The position numbers and the translations under genes are program-made. A DNA stretch of 64,000 nucleotides from Prosthecodimorpha hirschii (GTDB lineage Bacteria > Pseudomonadota > Alphaproteobacteria > Rhizobiales > Ancalomicrobiaceae), in NCBI RefSeq assembly GCF_001305515.1, contig NZ_LJYW01000001.1:916307-980306 (forward strand). Reading direction: 5' to 3'. Every line of letters starts with the position of its first letter. Position 1 is the first letter of the stretch. This document shows positions 32,983 through 42,835 of the stretch, piece by piece. The notes beneath the pieces were generated by a model. The model saw only the letters and a program-made list of their open reading frames with translations. It was not told the origin of the DNA and did no database searches.

Positions 32983-34317
32983 CTACTCCGCCGGCGCCTC
33001 GCGCACCGCCGCGACGGTCACCGGCTGCCGGCTCAGGAACAGGGCGACCACGTCGGTGCGCATCTCGCCGAGCCGCCGGACGACGACGGCGGTCGCCACG
33101 ATCCAGCCGGTATAGCTGATCACCACCGCCCAGGCGGCGCCCGCCGGCCCGAAGCGCGGCCCGAGCCCCCAATTGGCGGCGAACAGGGCGACCAGGGCGC
33201 CGGTGCACAGCGCGGCGTTGAGGCGCTGGGCGCCGGTCAGGGTCAGCAGATGGGCGCTCGGTCCGGCCATGGCGCGGACGACCTGCGTCGCCACCATGAT
33301 GACGAGCACGTCGCGCGCCATGCCGAATTCGGCCCCGAACAGCCCGAGCACCTGCCGGCCGAGCAGGAAGCAGCCGAGCACCGCCGCACTGGTGAAGGCG
33401 AGCGGCAGCAGGATGGAGCGCCGGGCGGCCCGGCGCATGCCGGCCTGATCGCCCTTGCCGCGCGCATCGGCCAGATCGGGGATCGCGATCTGCTGGGCGA
33501 TCTGCACGAAATAGCCGACCAGCAGCGAGAGTTTGAGGCAGACGCCGAAGACGGCGATGTCGGATTGGCTGAGAAACGGCGTCGCGAACAGGATCGCCAC
33601 ATCCGCGAAGGTGTTGGTGTAGAGCGACAGCAGAACCAGCGGCAGCGCCTCGCGCCGCCAGCGCTGGCCGAGCCGCCGCTCCTCCGGGCGCGGCAGGGTG
33701 ATGGCCGGCAGATGCGGCTGCAGCGCCCGGAAGACGACCAGGGCGGTGACCGTGACCAGCGTCGAGAAGAGGATCATCACCTCGCCGCCGGTCGGCCGGC
33801 GCACGAAGGCCTCCAGGCCGACGATCAGCCCCAGGAAGATGATGGGACGGACCAGGCCGTCGGGCACGTAGCACCAGCCGAAGAAGCGCATCGCGCCGGC
33901 CAGGTTGGTGTTCAGCACCAGCGACGCGGCCGGAACGATGGTCGCGCCGGCGACCGCATAGACGACCCGGGTGGTCGGGTCGAGATCGGGCACCAGCATG
34001 CAGGCAAGCACGACCAGGATCGCGGCGGCGACCGAGCAGGCCAGCCCGTCGAACATGGCGCGCGACACGAAGGCCTTGAACAGCCGCGCCTTCGAGGCGT
34101 CGCGGTAGCGCGCGGAGAAGCGGTAGGCGATCTGCGAATAGCCGATCGACGTGACGAAGCCGGCGACGGTCGCCAGCGAGGTCGCCGAATAGAAGATGCC
34201 GAGATCATGGCTGCCGAGGGTCTTGGCCAGCATGATCTGGGTGAGGAAACCCACGCCGGCGCCGGAAATGCGCATGGCGAACAATCCGGCCGAACCCGTG
34301 AGGAGGGATTTGATCAA
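32983..34317 (-). CDS. Flippase-like polytopic exporter (polysaccharide-type MATE/Wzx family)
   Basis: This inner-membrane protein has 444 residues and about 12-14 hydrophobic segments. It opens MIKSLLTGSAGLFAMRISGAG then GFLTQIMLAKTLGSHDLGIF, the N-terminal signature of O-antigen/lipid flippases in the MOP superfamily. Such proteins flip lipid-linked sugars or export lipids. No glycosyltransferase or polymerase lies nearby, so it may move the product of the carrier-protein pathway. It is divergent from the cupin gene. Confidence 0.85.
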   Translation of the reverse strand: MIKSLLTGSAGLFAMRISGAGVGFLTQIMLAKTLGSHDLGIFYSATSLATVAGFVTSIGYSQIAYRFSARYRDASKARLFKAFVSRAMFDGLACSVAAAILVVLACMLVPDLDPTTRVVYAVAGATIVPAASLVLNTNLAGAMRFFGWCYVPDGLVRPIIFLGLIVGLEAFVRRPTGGEVMILFSTLVTVTALVVFRALQPHLPAITLPRPEERRLGQRWRREALPLVLLSLYTNTFADVAILFATPFLSQSDIAVFGVCLKLSLLVGYFVQIAQQIAIPDLADARGKGDQAGMRRAARRSILLPLAFTSAAVLGCFLLGRQVLGLFGAEFGMARDVLVIMVATQVVRAMAGPSAHLLTLTGAQRLNAALCTGALVALFAANWGLGPRFGPAGAAWAVVISYTGWIVATAVVVRRLGEMRTDVVALFLSRQPVTVAAVREAPAE

Positions 34318-34516
34318 GGAGGCACCCGAGGTGTAGACGTTCCGGTCAATCTAGCGGCCTGGCATTAAGAATTCAGCCCAGACGAGAGCATCGTTACAGT
34401 TCGACACGATACAGAACTAAGAATTAACCTTTACGCCACGATCAGCATGCCCGCTCATTCGGCCTTAAGGCGCCGGCGCGCAGTCCTGGTGCGTTCAGCC
34501 TGTTGAGGATAGCGCG
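34318..34516. promoter_or_regulatory. Divergent promoter region, flippase / cupin
   Basis: These 199 bp are AT-richer and contain TTAAGAATTCAG and CTAAGAATTAAC about 60 bp apart, two related AAGAATT words that could be binding sites for a common regulator. No clear -35/-10 pair was assigned. Confidence 0.35.
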
Positions 34517-34969
34517 ATGAGCAACCCGTTGATTGTCGTTTCCCGAACGGACGGACCGCTGCGGCCCTCTCCGATCGAGCCGTCCTGGATTCTCGAGGGC
34601 AATCCGGTCGCCTCGAACGCGATCCTGTCGACCAGCGCCGACGGCACCGCCTCGACGATCGTGTGGGAATGCACCGAGGGCAGGTTCGAGTGGCACTACG
34701 ATGTCGACGAGACCATCCATTTCCTGGAGGGCTCGGTGGTCATCGAGGCCGACGGCATGGCGCCGCAGCGGCTCGGCGCCGGCGACGTGATCTTCTTCAA
34801 GCGCGGCGCCGTCGCCCGCTGGCATGTCGAGAAGAAGGTGCGCAAGCTCGCCTTCTTCCGCCGGACCGTCCCGGGCTTCGTCGGCTTCGCGATCAAGGTC
34901 GCCGGCAAGCTGCGCCGCATGATCGGCGGCAGCGGCACGCCGAGCGGTTCCCTGCAGGAAGCCCGCTGA
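34517..34969 (+). CDS. Cupin-domain protein
   Basis: This protein has 150 residues. The single cupin barrel carries EWHYDVDETIHFLEGSVVI (motif 1) and RLGAGDVIFFKRGAVARWHV (motif 2), matching the cupin_3 type often annotated as an (S)-ureidoglycine aminohydrolase or sugar-binding fold. A basic tail of about 35 residues follows (VAGKLRRMIGGSG). Function is unknown; its place at the end of the carrier-protein region suggests a role in modifying or sensing the product. Confidence 0.82.
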   Translation: MSNPLIVVSRTDGPLRPSPIEPSWILEGNPVASNAILSTSADGTASTIVWECTEGRFEWHYDVDETIHFLEGSVVIEADGMAPQRLGAGDVIFFKRGAVARWHVEKKVRKLAFFRRTVPGFVGFAIKVAGKLRRMIGGSGTPSGSLQEAR

Positions 34970-35308
34970 CGCGCCGCGCGCCGGCCGCCCGAACGATGCA
35001 TAGAACGATGGAAAGACGGCCGGATGGGTCTCCCCATCCGGCCGCTCTGCTTTGGGGTTGCCGCGCGGCTGCGGGCGAGGGGTCAGGGCGCGGCCGACGC
35101 CCGGGAGCGGCGCAACCCGCCAGCAGTCTGCAGACGACCGGGCGACGACCGGGCGCGCGCACCCGATCGTCGGATCGCGTCACCTCATGCCGACGGCCCG
35201 GGATGCCGACGCATCGGGCCGTTGAAGCCACGCGAATTTCTCATAAAGGCCAGAAAGCCTGAGACATTCGCGCATCGAATGCCGACGATCATTCCATGAC
35301 CGTCGGTA
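34970..35308. other. Intergenic region between convergent genes, nothing recognised
   Basis: These 339 bp lie between the stops of the cupin and DUF1501 genes. No RNA gene, strong terminator or repeat was found; short open frames here have no family resemblance. Confidence 0.4.
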
Positions 35309-36760
35309 TCAAGCCTCGGGGAATGCCTGACGATACTTGGCGATGCCGCCGAGGTTGCGCCGGCCCGCGGCGGATTTGGCATCGACGGGCCGGGTCGGCG
35401 CCGACCAGCCCGCCTGCATCTTGCCGCGCAGCGCCTTGGTCTTGGCGGTCGCGGTCACCAGCGGGCTCTTGGCGATCTGGTCGGCCGAGGCCGGCGACCG
35501 GATCAGGTTCTGCAGCACCGGCACGGCCGCACTCGACGGGAAGATGGTCTCGTCGAGCAGGGTCTTCGGCACGCCGAGATGGTCCTGCAGCACGCCCTTG
35601 AAGATCGAGCGCAGGTCGGTGGTCGGGTTGAGGTCGCTCTGCTCGTAGAGATTCTGCGGCGCGAGGCCCGGCCAGTCGGTGAAGACGTTGCCGCCGTTGA
35701 CGGCGCCGCCGGCGAGCAGCGCCACCGTGCCGACGCCGTGGTCGGTGCCGAGATTGCCGTTGACGGCGGCGGTGCGGCCGAATTCGGTGACGCAGACGAC
35801 GACCGTCTGCGCCCAGGCCTCGGCCATCTCGGTGCGATAGTCGGCAATGCCGCCGTCGAGTTCGGCGAGCCGGGTCGCCAGCTGCCCGGTCGCGCCGCCC
35901 TGGTCGACATGGGTGTCGAAGCCCTCGACCGAGAGCACCGCGATGCGCGGCCCGGTATCGACCCGCATCATCCGCGCCGCGCCCCGGAAGGCCTTGCGCA
36001 ACTGGCTGATATCCTCGCTGCCGCCATTGGGATCGACCGCCTCGGCGAGCGCGTCGGCGGTCAGGCCGCGGCGCAGGTAGCCGGCCATGCCCGGATCGAC
36101 CGCGTCGTAGACCCCGAGCAGGTTGTTGGTCGTGAGTTGGTTGACATGCTCGAACCAGGTCGGCGACCAGCCGAGCACCGGGGCCGGCCCGCGCAGCACC
36201 ACCGGCGCCTCGCCGACCTGCACCGCGCCGCCGACGCGGATCGGGTCGCCGCTCGGCAGGGCGGTCAGCAGCCGGTTCAGCCAGCCGGTCGCGTTGGTGG
36301 TGTTGCCGTCGGCCGGCAGCCCGGTCTCCAGATTGTCCTGCGCATCGAAATGCGAGCGGTTGCGCTTCGGCGTGCAGGTGGCATGCACCACCGCGGCCTG
36401 TCCGGCGCCGTAGAGGCTGCCGAGCGTGGTCAGCGAGGGATGCATGCCGAAGAAGGAATTGAGCTGGATGGTGCTCGCCGCCGGCATGGCGATGCCGCCG
36501 CGCAGGCCCGCGTAGTTCGGATCGCCGAACGGCACCACCGTGTTGAGCCCGTCCATGCCGCCGCGGATGATGACCAGAAGCAGGCGTGGATCGGTCGCCG
36601 AGCCGGCGACGGCGAATTTCGGCGCGAAGGCCCAGGCGAAGAAGCCGGCCGAGACGCCGAGCATGTGGCGGCGGTTCATCAGGATGCGGGATTCCGTGCA
36701 GCCCTCCGCGGCGGCCCGAAGAATGCGCGGATCGACGGCGGGGAAATGATCATCCGACAT
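35309..36760 (-). CDS. DUF1501 family secreted protein (Tat-type signal)
   Basis: This protein has 483 residues. After about 28 residues there is a twin-arginine-type signal, MNRRHMLGVSAGFFAWAFAP, ending near AVAG, so export in folded form is likely. The body has the sulfatase-like DUF1501 pattern: IIRGGMDGLNTVVP, SHFDAQDNLETG, EGFDTHVDQGG and VVCVTEFGRTAAVNG followed by TDHGVG. The catalytic role is not established. It follows a DUF1800 gene after 3 bp, a pairing seen in many bacteria. Confidence 0.9.
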   Translation of the reverse strand: MSDDHFPAVDPRILRAAAEGCTESRILMNRRHMLGVSAGFFAWAFAPKFAVAGSATDPRLLLVIIRGGMDGLNTVVPFGDPNYAGLRGGIAMPAASTIQLNSFFGMHPSLTTLGSLYGAGQAAVVHATCTPKRNRSHFDAQDNLETGLPADGNTTNATGWLNRLLTALPSGDPIRVGGAVQVGEAPVVLRGPAPVLGWSPTWFEHVNQLTTNNLLGVYDAVDPGMAGYLRRGLTADALAEAVDPNGGSEDISQLRKAFRGAARMMRVDTGPRIAVLSVEGFDTHVDQGGATGQLATRLAELDGGIADYRTEMAEAWAQTVVVCVTEFGRTAAVNGNLGTDHGVGTVALLAGGAVNGGNVFTDWPGLAPQNLYEQSDLNPTTDLRSIFKGVLQDHLGVPKTLLDETIFPSSAAVPVLQNLIRSPASADQIAKSPLVTATAKTKALRGKMQAGWSAPTRPVDAKSAAGRRNLGGIAKYRQAFPEA

Positions 36761-36763
36761 GGG

Positions 36764-38113
36764 TCACCTGCGCTGGAATTCGGGGAGCATGAGAAGGCTG
36801 GTCAGGCCGTTGCGCTTGTCGGTCGTCTGCGCGAGCAGCGCCTTCGACTGCGCCGACAGGGCCATGTCGAACAGCTGCGTGCCGAGCGTCGCCGGCACCG
36901 GGGCCGTCTTCCACCAGAACACGTCGTAGAAGAGCTGCGCCGTGTCGAGCCGGATGGTCATCGCATCCGGGTTCAGCCACCAGGCGGTCTCGTCCGGATA
37001 GCCGTCCGGGGTCTGGCGTTCGAAGGGCATGTGGTTGAGCGCGCGCAGCGGCTCGCTCACGGCCCATTCGCGATCGCCCCAGGTCGTGACCTTGGAGGCG
37101 CGGAACTGGGCGACGGTCAGTTCGTAGGGCGTGCGGATCTTGGTCGGCGTGCCGGTCAGGGCGGCCGGCAGCTTGATCAGGGCCAGCGCGGTCGTCTTCA
37201 GATTGCCGCCGGAATTCAGGAAGGCGGTCTTGACCGGGTTGACCATCTCGGGCGTCGGGCTGTCCGAGATGAAGTGCAGCACCAGCTTGTAGGCGATGTG
37301 CTCGGCGGTCTTCGGGTGGATCGCCAGGTCGCGCAGCACGGTCAGGCCCTGGTCGATGCCGGTCTGGGTGTAGCTCTTGCCGAGCACCGTGATCGCGCCG
37401 GGTTCGTGCCAGTCGGGGCGGAAGATGAACTGGCCGCGATTCTGCTGGTTGCCGCCGTTCCACTTGTTGTCGGCTTCCCAGCCGCGCACATAGGACCATC
37501 CGGTGATGATCTTGGCGAGGTTGGTCACGTCGAGCTCGGTATAGCCGGCGCCGACGCCGAGGGTGTGCAGCTCCAGGATCTCGCGGGCGAGATTCTCGTT
37601 GTAGCCCATGCCCCAGGACCGGCCGATCGGCGAGTTCGGCCCCATCGAATTCTCGTTGTCCAGGAAGGCGATCATGGCCGGATGGCGCATCGTGCCGATC
37701 AGCATGTCGGAGAACTTGCCGAGCACGTTCTTGCGCACGACATCCCGCTCCCACTGCCCGATCGTCCCCAACACGGTGTTGGACTTCCAGGCCGACATGG
37801 AGAAATGGTTTGACCAGAACAGGACGAGCCGTTCCAGGAAGCCGATCTCGGGCTGCAACTGCTTGGAGAAGCGCGCCCGGCACTCCTTCTGGAAGATCGC
37901 ATAGGCCTCTTCGAACGAGTTCTGCCCGGACGCGGCCGCCTGCACGTAAGTCGGCAGGCTGGAATCCGAGATCGCGGAACCGCTGTTGAGATCGCTCTGG
38001 AGGGCCTTCAGCGGATCCTTGCCGATCCGGCCGATTCCCCCCGGCTTCGGTCCGAGACCGAAACGCTGCAATGCGAGTAGAGCCTTGGCGGCGGCTGCGG
38101 CCGTGAGTGCCAT
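36764..38113 (-). CDS. DUF1800 family protein
   Basis: This protein has 449 residues. Conserved DUF1800 blocks visible include LALQRFGLGPKPGGI, LVLFWSNHFSMSAWK, NENLAREILELHTLGVGAGY and LAKIITGWSY. The start is ATG 38113, with AGGGGG 9 nt upstream; a start seven codons earlier is less likely. It is the first gene of a two-gene operon with DUF1501. The pair is widespread and thought to be exported, but the biochemical function is unknown. Confidence 0.9.
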   Translation of the reverse strand: MALTAAAAAKALLALQRFGLGPKPGGIGRIGKDPLKALQSDLNSGSAISDSSLPTYVQAAASGQNSFEEAYAIFQKECRARFSKQLQPEIGFLERLVLFWSNHFSMSAWKSNTVLGTIGQWERDVVRKNVLGKFSDMLIGTMRHPAMIAFLDNENSMGPNSPIGRSWGMGYNENLAREILELHTLGVGAGYTELDVTNLAKIITGWSYVRGWEADNKWNGGNQQNRGQFIFRPDWHEPGAITVLGKSYTQTGIDQGLTVLRDLAIHPKTAEHIAYKLVLHFISDSPTPEMVNPVKTAFLNSGGNLKTTALALIKLPAALTGTPTKIRTPYELTVAQFRASKVTTWGDREWAVSEPLRALNHMPFERQTPDGYPDETAWWLNPDAMTIRLDTAQLFYDVFWWKTAPVPATLGTQLFDMALSAQSKALLAQTTDKRNGLTSLLMLPEFQRR

Positions 38114-38357
38114 GGGATGATTCCCCCTGACCATGGAGGCTCCATTCCCGCAGCGTCACCTTAACCAAACGTAAATCGGAAACATTTGGTGCCGACCGGT
38201 GTCGGATTCCGTTAACGAATGGCGCCCGCCTTGGCTCGCATTTAGCGCAAGATCCGATGACGCCGGACGGCGCCGCGCCGGCGGGGTCCGGACTTCTTCA
38301 GGCTTTCGGGGCCGCGCCGGGCGACCTATGGTCGGCGCGATCGAAAGAGGACCTGCC

Positions 38358-38777
38358 ATGGACAAGGGACCCGCCACCGAATCGGACAGCGCGGCGGACC
38401 GCACCACGCCCTATGCGCGGATCGGCGGGGCTGCCGGCGTCGCGGCCTTCGTCGAGCGCTTCTACGGGCTGATGGACACCCTGCCGGAGGCCGCCGCCTG
38501 CCGCGCGATCCATCCGCCGAGCCTCGCGGGCAGCGCCGAGAAGCTGACCTGGTATCTGACCGGCTGGCTCGGCGGCCCGCCGCTCTTCGTCGAGCGGCGC
38601 GGCGCGCCGATGCTGCGCCGGCGCCATTTCGTCGCCGCGATCGGCGCGGAGGAGCGCGACGGCTGGCTCCTCTGCTTCCATCGCGCCTGGGCCGAGACGG
38701 TCGCCGATCCGGACCTGACCGCGCTGATCGTGCCGCAGGTGGAAAGCCTCGCCCAGCACATGGTCAACCGGGAATAG
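38358..38777 (+). CDS. Truncated haemoglobin-like protein (group II type)
   Basis: This short globin has 139 residues. It begins with the TrHb start YARIGGAAGVAAFVERFY, then LTWYLTGWLGGPPLFVERRG, LRRRHFVAAIGAEERDGWL and a C-terminal helix. The histidine in RRRHF is the likely proximal haem ligand. GAGGA lies 6 nt before the ATG. Such proteins bind O2 or NO and often serve stress tolerance. It converges on, and overlaps by 14 bp, the LysR gene on the other strand. Confidence 0.85.
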   Translation: MDKGPATESDSAADRTTPYARIGGAAGVAAFVERFYGLMDTLPEAAACRAIHPPSLAGSAEKLTWYLTGWLGGPPLFVERRGAPMLRRRHFVAAIGAEERDGWLLCFHRAWAETVADPDLTALIVPQVESLAQHMVNRE

Positions 38778-39750
38778 GCTCCGGCGCCGCCGCCTGGGCG
38801 GTCTCGGCCATCTCGGCCGCACAGCATTCCGCGATCGCCTCGTCGAGATGGGCCGCCACGTCGGCGATCTGCTCGCGCAGCCATTGCTGCGCCGGGTCGC
38901 GATGGGTGCGCGGGTGCCACGCAGCCACGGCCGTGAAGCCGGCGAGGTCGATCGGCGGTTCCAGGGCGGCGAAACCCGGCCCGAAGGCATGCAGCACCCG
39001 GCTCGGCACGGTCGCGATCAGGTCCGTGCAGGCGAGCAGCGGCGGCGCGACCAGGAAATCCTGGATCGAGACGGTGACGCGCCGGCTGCGCCCGATCGCG
39101 GCGAGCGCATCGTCGACGACGCCGCTGAAGCCGCCGCCGACCGGCGAGACGAGCAGGTGATCGAGCGCGCAGAAGGTGTCGAGGTCGAGGGGCCGGCGCG
39201 CCGCCGGATGGTCGTCGCGCGTGACGCAGACGAAGCGTTCCTCCAGGATCGGCCGCGTCTGCCAGTCGCTTTCGATCCACTTGCCGGGCGTGATCAGGAC
39301 GTCGATCTCGCCCTCCGCCATCTGGCGCGCGATCGTCGCCGCGACCGGCCGGATCAGGGCGACGCGGGTGTTCGGCGCGGTCTCGGCAATGCGGGCGAGC
39401 AGCACGACGCCGAACACGGCCTGCATCGAATCGGACGCGGCGATGCGGAAGGTCGCCTCGTCCGTTTCGGGCACGAACCCGCTGCGCAGGGCCAGAAGGT
39501 CGGCCAGACCGGCCAGTTGCTCGGTCAGCGGCTCCTGCAGCGCCAGGGCCCGCGCCGAGGGGATCATGCCGCGCGGGCCGGCGATCAGCAGGGGATCGTC
39601 GAACATCTCGCGCAGCCGGGCGAGCTGGCCCGAAAGCGCCGGCTGGCTGAGCCCGAGCCGGCGCGCCGCCCGCGTGACGTTGCGCTCGGCGAGCAGCGCC
39701 TCCAGCGACACGAGAAGATTCAGATCCAGGTTGCGCAAGGCCATGGTCAT
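38764..39750 (-). CDS. LysR-family transcriptional regulator (NodD-like subgroup)
   Basis: This regulator has 328 residues. The winged-helix region is [20 protein letters not shown] then [17 protein letters not shown], characteristic of the NodD/LinR/PcpR branch. The effector-binding domain follows. It is divergent from the two-subunit molybdenum hydroxylase and is the obvious candidate to control it. Confidence 0.92.
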   Translation of the reverse strand: MTMALRNLDLNLLVSLEALLAERNVTRAARRLGLSQPALSGQLARLREMFDDPLLIAGPRGMIPSARALALQEPLTEQLAGLADLLALRSGFVPETDEATFRIAASDSMQAVFGVVLLARIAETAPNTRVALIRPVAATIARQMAEGEIDVLITPGKWIESDWQTRPILEERFVCVTRDDHPAARRPLDLDTFCALDHLLVSPVGGGFSGVVDDALAAIGRSRRVTVSIQDFLVAPPLLACTDLIATVPSRVLHAFGPGFAALEPPIDLAGFTAVAAWHPRTHRDPAQQWLREQIADVAAHLDEAIAECCAAEMAETAQAAAPEPIPG

Positions 39751-40056
39751 TTGCCGATCCGATACCCACTATCCGGACAATCGATTTCTATTATGTCGTA
39801 GAATTTCGTAGGGTCCAATCCGTGGCGACGAGGATCCGGATCCGGATCGTCGTCCCGCGACCCGCATCGTTCCGTCCGATCGACCGCAGGACATGGCGCA
39901 GCCTTTGGGCATGCCATGACGGAACTCCGCCGGAGCATCCCTTTTTCGCGCCCGCTCCGGCCGAAGGTCGCGCCGCCGCTTCACACCTTGCCGGGATCGT
40001 GCCGCCTGCAATCGGCGGCGGCCCGGCAACCGACACCGCATCATCCGGAGGCGACC
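39751..40056. promoter_or_regulatory. Divergent control region, LysR / molybdenum hydroxylase
   Basis: These 306 bp contain an AT-rich stretch near 39775-39812 and a near-perfect 28-bp palindrome at 39827-39854 (arms GACGA/TCGTC around GGATCCGGATCC). It is a plausible LysR operator or a hairpin in the leader. No gene is seen here. Confidence 0.4.
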
Positions 40057-40515
40057 ATGCAAGTCCTCACCATCAACGGGCAGCGCCGGGAACTCGACGT
40101 CGATCCCGACATGCCCCTGCTCTGGGCCATCCGCGACGTTCTCGAACTGACCGGCACCAAGTTCGGCTGCGGCCAGGCGCTGTGCGGCGCCTGCACCGTC
40201 ATGGTCGACGGCATGCCCGCCCGCTCCTGCCAGACCAGCGTCGGCGACGCCGCCGGCAAGCCGATCGTCACCATCGAGGGCGTCGACGGCAAGGTCGCCC
40301 AGGCCGTTCAGGCGGCCTGGATCAAGCTCGACGTGCCGCAATGCGGCTACTGCCAGTCCGGCCAGATCATTTCGGCCGTCGGCCTGCTCAGCCAGAACCG
40401 CAAGCCGAACGACGACGAGATCGACGCGGCCATGTCCGGCAATCTCTGTCGCTGCGCCACCTATCACCGCATTCGTGGCGCGATCCACGAAGCCGCCCGC
40501 ATGCTGGAGGCCTGA
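40057..40515 (+). CDS. [2Fe-2S] subunit of a molybdenum hydroxylase (isoquinoline 1-oxidoreductase alpha-like)
   Basis: This small electron-transfer subunit has 152 residues. The first cluster is ligated in the plant-ferredoxin-like domain by [13 protein letters not shown] and a later cysteine (RSCQTS). The second is in the helical domain by [10 protein letters not shown] and [11 protein letters not shown]. The start is ATG 40057 (MQVLTINGQ). It is 2 bp upstream of the large subunit and must form a complex with it. Confidence 0.93.
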   Translation: MQVLTINGQRRELDVDPDMPLLWAIRDVLELTGTKFGCGQALCGACTVMVDGMPARSCQTSVGDAAGKPIVTIEGVDGKVAQAVQAAWIKLDVPQCGYCQSGQIISAVGLLSQNRKPNDDEIDAAMSGNLCRCATYHRIRGAIHEAARMLEA

Positions 40516-40517
40516 TC

Positions 40518-42761
40518 ATGCTGTTCGATCGACTGGGCTCGGCCCCGCGCCTCTCCGACCATGCCGCGACCGATGCCGCCGGACCTGCCGTCCCGGACCT
40601 GTCGCGCCGCCGCTTCCTGCTCGCCGCGGCCGCGATCGGCGGCGGTCTCGCCGTCGGCTTCCGTGCGGCCCCCGCCGAGGCGGCCGCAACCGCCGCGCCG
40701 GCCGCAGCGGCCACCAATCCCTTCGCGGCCTATCTGCGCATCGCGCCGGACAATACCGTGACGGTCCTGTCGGCCCATATGGACATGGGCCAGGGCATCT
40801 ATCACGGCACGGCGACGCTGGTCGCCGAGGAACTGGGTGCGGCCTGGGAGCAGATGCGCGCCGAGGGCGGCTGGGGCAATCCCAAGCTCTACGGCAATCT
40901 CGCCTGGGGCGGCACGATGCAGGGCACCGGCGGCTCGAGCGGCACCTTCTCGTCCTTCGACCGCTACCGGCAGGCCGGCGCCGCCGCGCGCATGATGCTG
41001 GTCGCGGCCGCCGCCAAGGCCTGGTCGGTGCCGGCGGCCGAGATCAAGGTCGACAAGGGCGTCGTCAGCCACGCCTCCGGCCGCAAGGCGAGCTTCGGCG
41101 ACCTGGCCGCGGCCGCCGCCGCGATGCCGGTTCCCGCCGACGTGACCCTGAAGGCGTCCGACGCCTGGACGCTGATCGGCAACGAGACCCTGCCGCGCAT
41201 CGACAGCCGCGAGAAGTCGACCGGCCGGCAGACCTTCACCATCGACGTGAAGCTGCCGGGCCTCCTGACCGCCGTCATGATCCACCCGCCGGTGTTCGGC
41301 GCCAAGGTGAAGAGCTTCGACGCCGCCAAGGCCAAGGCCATCAAGGGCGTCGTCGACGTGGTCGCGATCCATCGCGGCGTGGCGGTCGTCGCCGACACGA
41401 TGTGGTCGGCGCTGAAGGGCCGCGAGGCGGTGACGGTGGTCTGGGACGAGACCGGTGCGGAGACGCGCTCCACCGCCGAGATCATGGCGAGCTACCGTGA
41501 GCTCGCCGCCAAGCCGGGCGCGACGGTGGCCGAGAACCGCGGCGATGTCGACGGCGCCTTCGCGGGCGCCGCCAAGGTGATCGAGGCGCGCTACGAGTTC
41601 CCCTATCTGGCCCATGCCGCGCTCGAACCGCTCAACGCGGTCGCCCGCCGCAATGCCGACGGCACGATCGAGATCTGGGGCGGTCACCAGATGCCCGACC
41701 TCTACCAGATGATCGCCGCCAAGGTCGCCGACACCACCCCCGACAAGATCGTCCTGCATGTCATGAAGACCGGCGGCGGCTTCGGCCGGCGCGCGGTGTT
41801 CGATGCCGACGTGGTCGCGGAGGCGGTGGCGGTCGGCCGGGCGATCGGCTGGAAGGCGCCGGTCAAGGTGCAGTGGACGCGCGAGGACGACATGCGCGGC
41901 GGGCGCTACCGTCCGGCCTATGTGCATGCGCTGAAGGCCGGCCTCGACAAGGACGGCCGGATCGTCGCCTGGTCGAACCGGATCGTCGGCCAGTCGATCA
42001 TGAAGGGCACGGCCTTCGAAGCCATGGTGACCAACGGCGTCGACCCGACCTCGGTCGAAGGCTCGGCGCACCTGCCCTACGCGATGCCCAACCGGCGCGT
42101 GGAACTGACCACCACGGATGTCGGCGTGCCGGTGCTGTGGTGGCGCGCGGTCGGCTCGACCCACACCGCCTATGCGGTCGAGACCTTCCTCGACGAACTC
42201 GCGGCGGCGGCCGGCCGGGATCCGGTCGAATTCCGGCTCGACATGCTGCAGGGTAGCCCGCGCCATGCGGCGGTCCTGAAGATGGCGGCCGAGAAGGCCG
42301 GCTGGGGCGCGCCGCTGCCGGCGGGTCGCTTCCGCGGCGTCGCCGTCGCCGAGAGCTTCGGCACGGTGGTCGCCCAGGTGGCGGAACTGACCGTCGGCAA
42401 GGCCGGCGCGATCAAGGTCGAGCGGGTCGTCTGCGCCGTCGACTGCGGCACCGCCGTCAACCCGGACATGATCCGCGCCCAGATCGAGGGCGGCATCGGC
42501 TTCGGCCTCGGCGCGATCCTGAAATCGAAGCTGACCCTCGACAAGGGCCGGGTCGTCGAAGGCAATTTCGACGGCTACGAGGTGCTGCGCATCGAGGACA
42601 TGCCGAAAGTCGAGGTCCATATCCTCGCCTCGAACGCCAAGCCGACCGGCGTCGGCGAGCCCGGCGTGCCGCCGATCGGCCCGGCGGTCGCCAATGCCTA
42701 CGCCAAGGCGACCGGCAAGCGCATCCGCGCCCTGCCCTTCGCCCAGAGCCTGAACACCTGA
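40518..42761 (+). CDS. Molybdopterin-binding large subunit (isoquinoline 1-oxidoreductase beta-like), Tat-exported
   Basis: This protein has 747 residues. A twin-arginine signal, [19 protein letters not shown] (about residues 30-48), indicates periplasmic export as a complex with the small subunit. Cofactor-binding blocks include [36 protein letters not shown] and [17 protein letters not shown], which bears the likely catalytic glutamate. It oxidises an aldehyde or N-heterocycle, and the substrate is unknown. No FAD or cytochrome c subunit is adjacent. The 3' end, including the stop, is duplicated in tandem (18 bp). Confidence 0.92.
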   Translation: MLFDRLGSAPRLSDHAATDAAGPAVPDLSRRRFLLAAAAIGGGLAVGFRAAPAEAAATAAPAAAATNPFAAYLRIAPDNTVTVLSAHMDMGQGIYHGTATLVAEELGAAWEQMRAEGGWGNPKLYGNLAWGGTMQGTGGSSGTFSSFDRYRQAGAAARMMLVAAAAKAWSVPAAEIKVDKGVVSHASGRKASFGDLAAAAAAMPVPADVTLKASDAWTLIGNETLPRIDSREKSTGRQTFTIDVKLPGLLTAVMIHPPVFGAKVKSFDAAKAKAIKGVVDVVAIHRGVAVVADTMWSALKGREAVTVVWDETGAETRSTAEIMASYRELAAKPGATVAENRGDVDGAFAGAAKVIEARYEFPYLAHAALEPLNAVARRNADGTIEIWGGHQMPDLYQMIAAKVADTTPDKIVLHVMKTGGGFGRRAVFDADVVAEAVAVGRAIGWKAPVKVQWTREDDMRGGRYRPAYVHALKAGLDKDGRIVAWSNRIVGQSIMKGTAFEAMVTNGVDPTSVEGSAHLPYAMPNRRVELTTTDVGVPVLWWRAVGSTHTAYAVETFLDELAAAAGRDPVEFRLDMLQGSPRHAAVLKMAAEKAGWGAPLPAGRFRGVAVAESFGTVVAQVAELTVGKAGAIKVERVVCAVDCGTAVNPDMIRAQIEGGIGFGLGAILKSKLTLDKGRVVEGNFDGYEVLRIEDMPKVEVHILASNAKPTGVGEPGVPPIGPAVANAYAKATGKRIRALPFAQSLNT

Positions 42762-42779
42762 CAGAGCCTGAACACCTGA
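42744..42779 (+). repeat. Exact 18-bp tandem duplication across the stop codon
   Basis: The last 18 bp of the molybdenum hydroxylase gene (CAGAGCCTGAACACCTGA, including TGA) are repeated exactly and immediately downstream (42762-42779). The second copy is untranslated. Confidence 0.9.
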
Positions 42780-42785
42780 TCGGCG

Positions 42786-42820
42786 CCGGCCGGGCGGGCA
42801 GCGGATGCCCGCCCGGCCGG
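42786..42820 (+). terminator. Strong hairpin terminator candidate after the molybdenum hydroxylase
   Basis: A perfect 15-bp GC stem (42786-42800 with 42806-42820) closes a 5-nt loop, 25 bp after the stop. The following TCT is the only U-rich hint, so efficiency is uncertain, but the stem is very stable. Confidence 0.6.
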
Positions 42821-42835
42821 TCTGCCGAAACGAAA

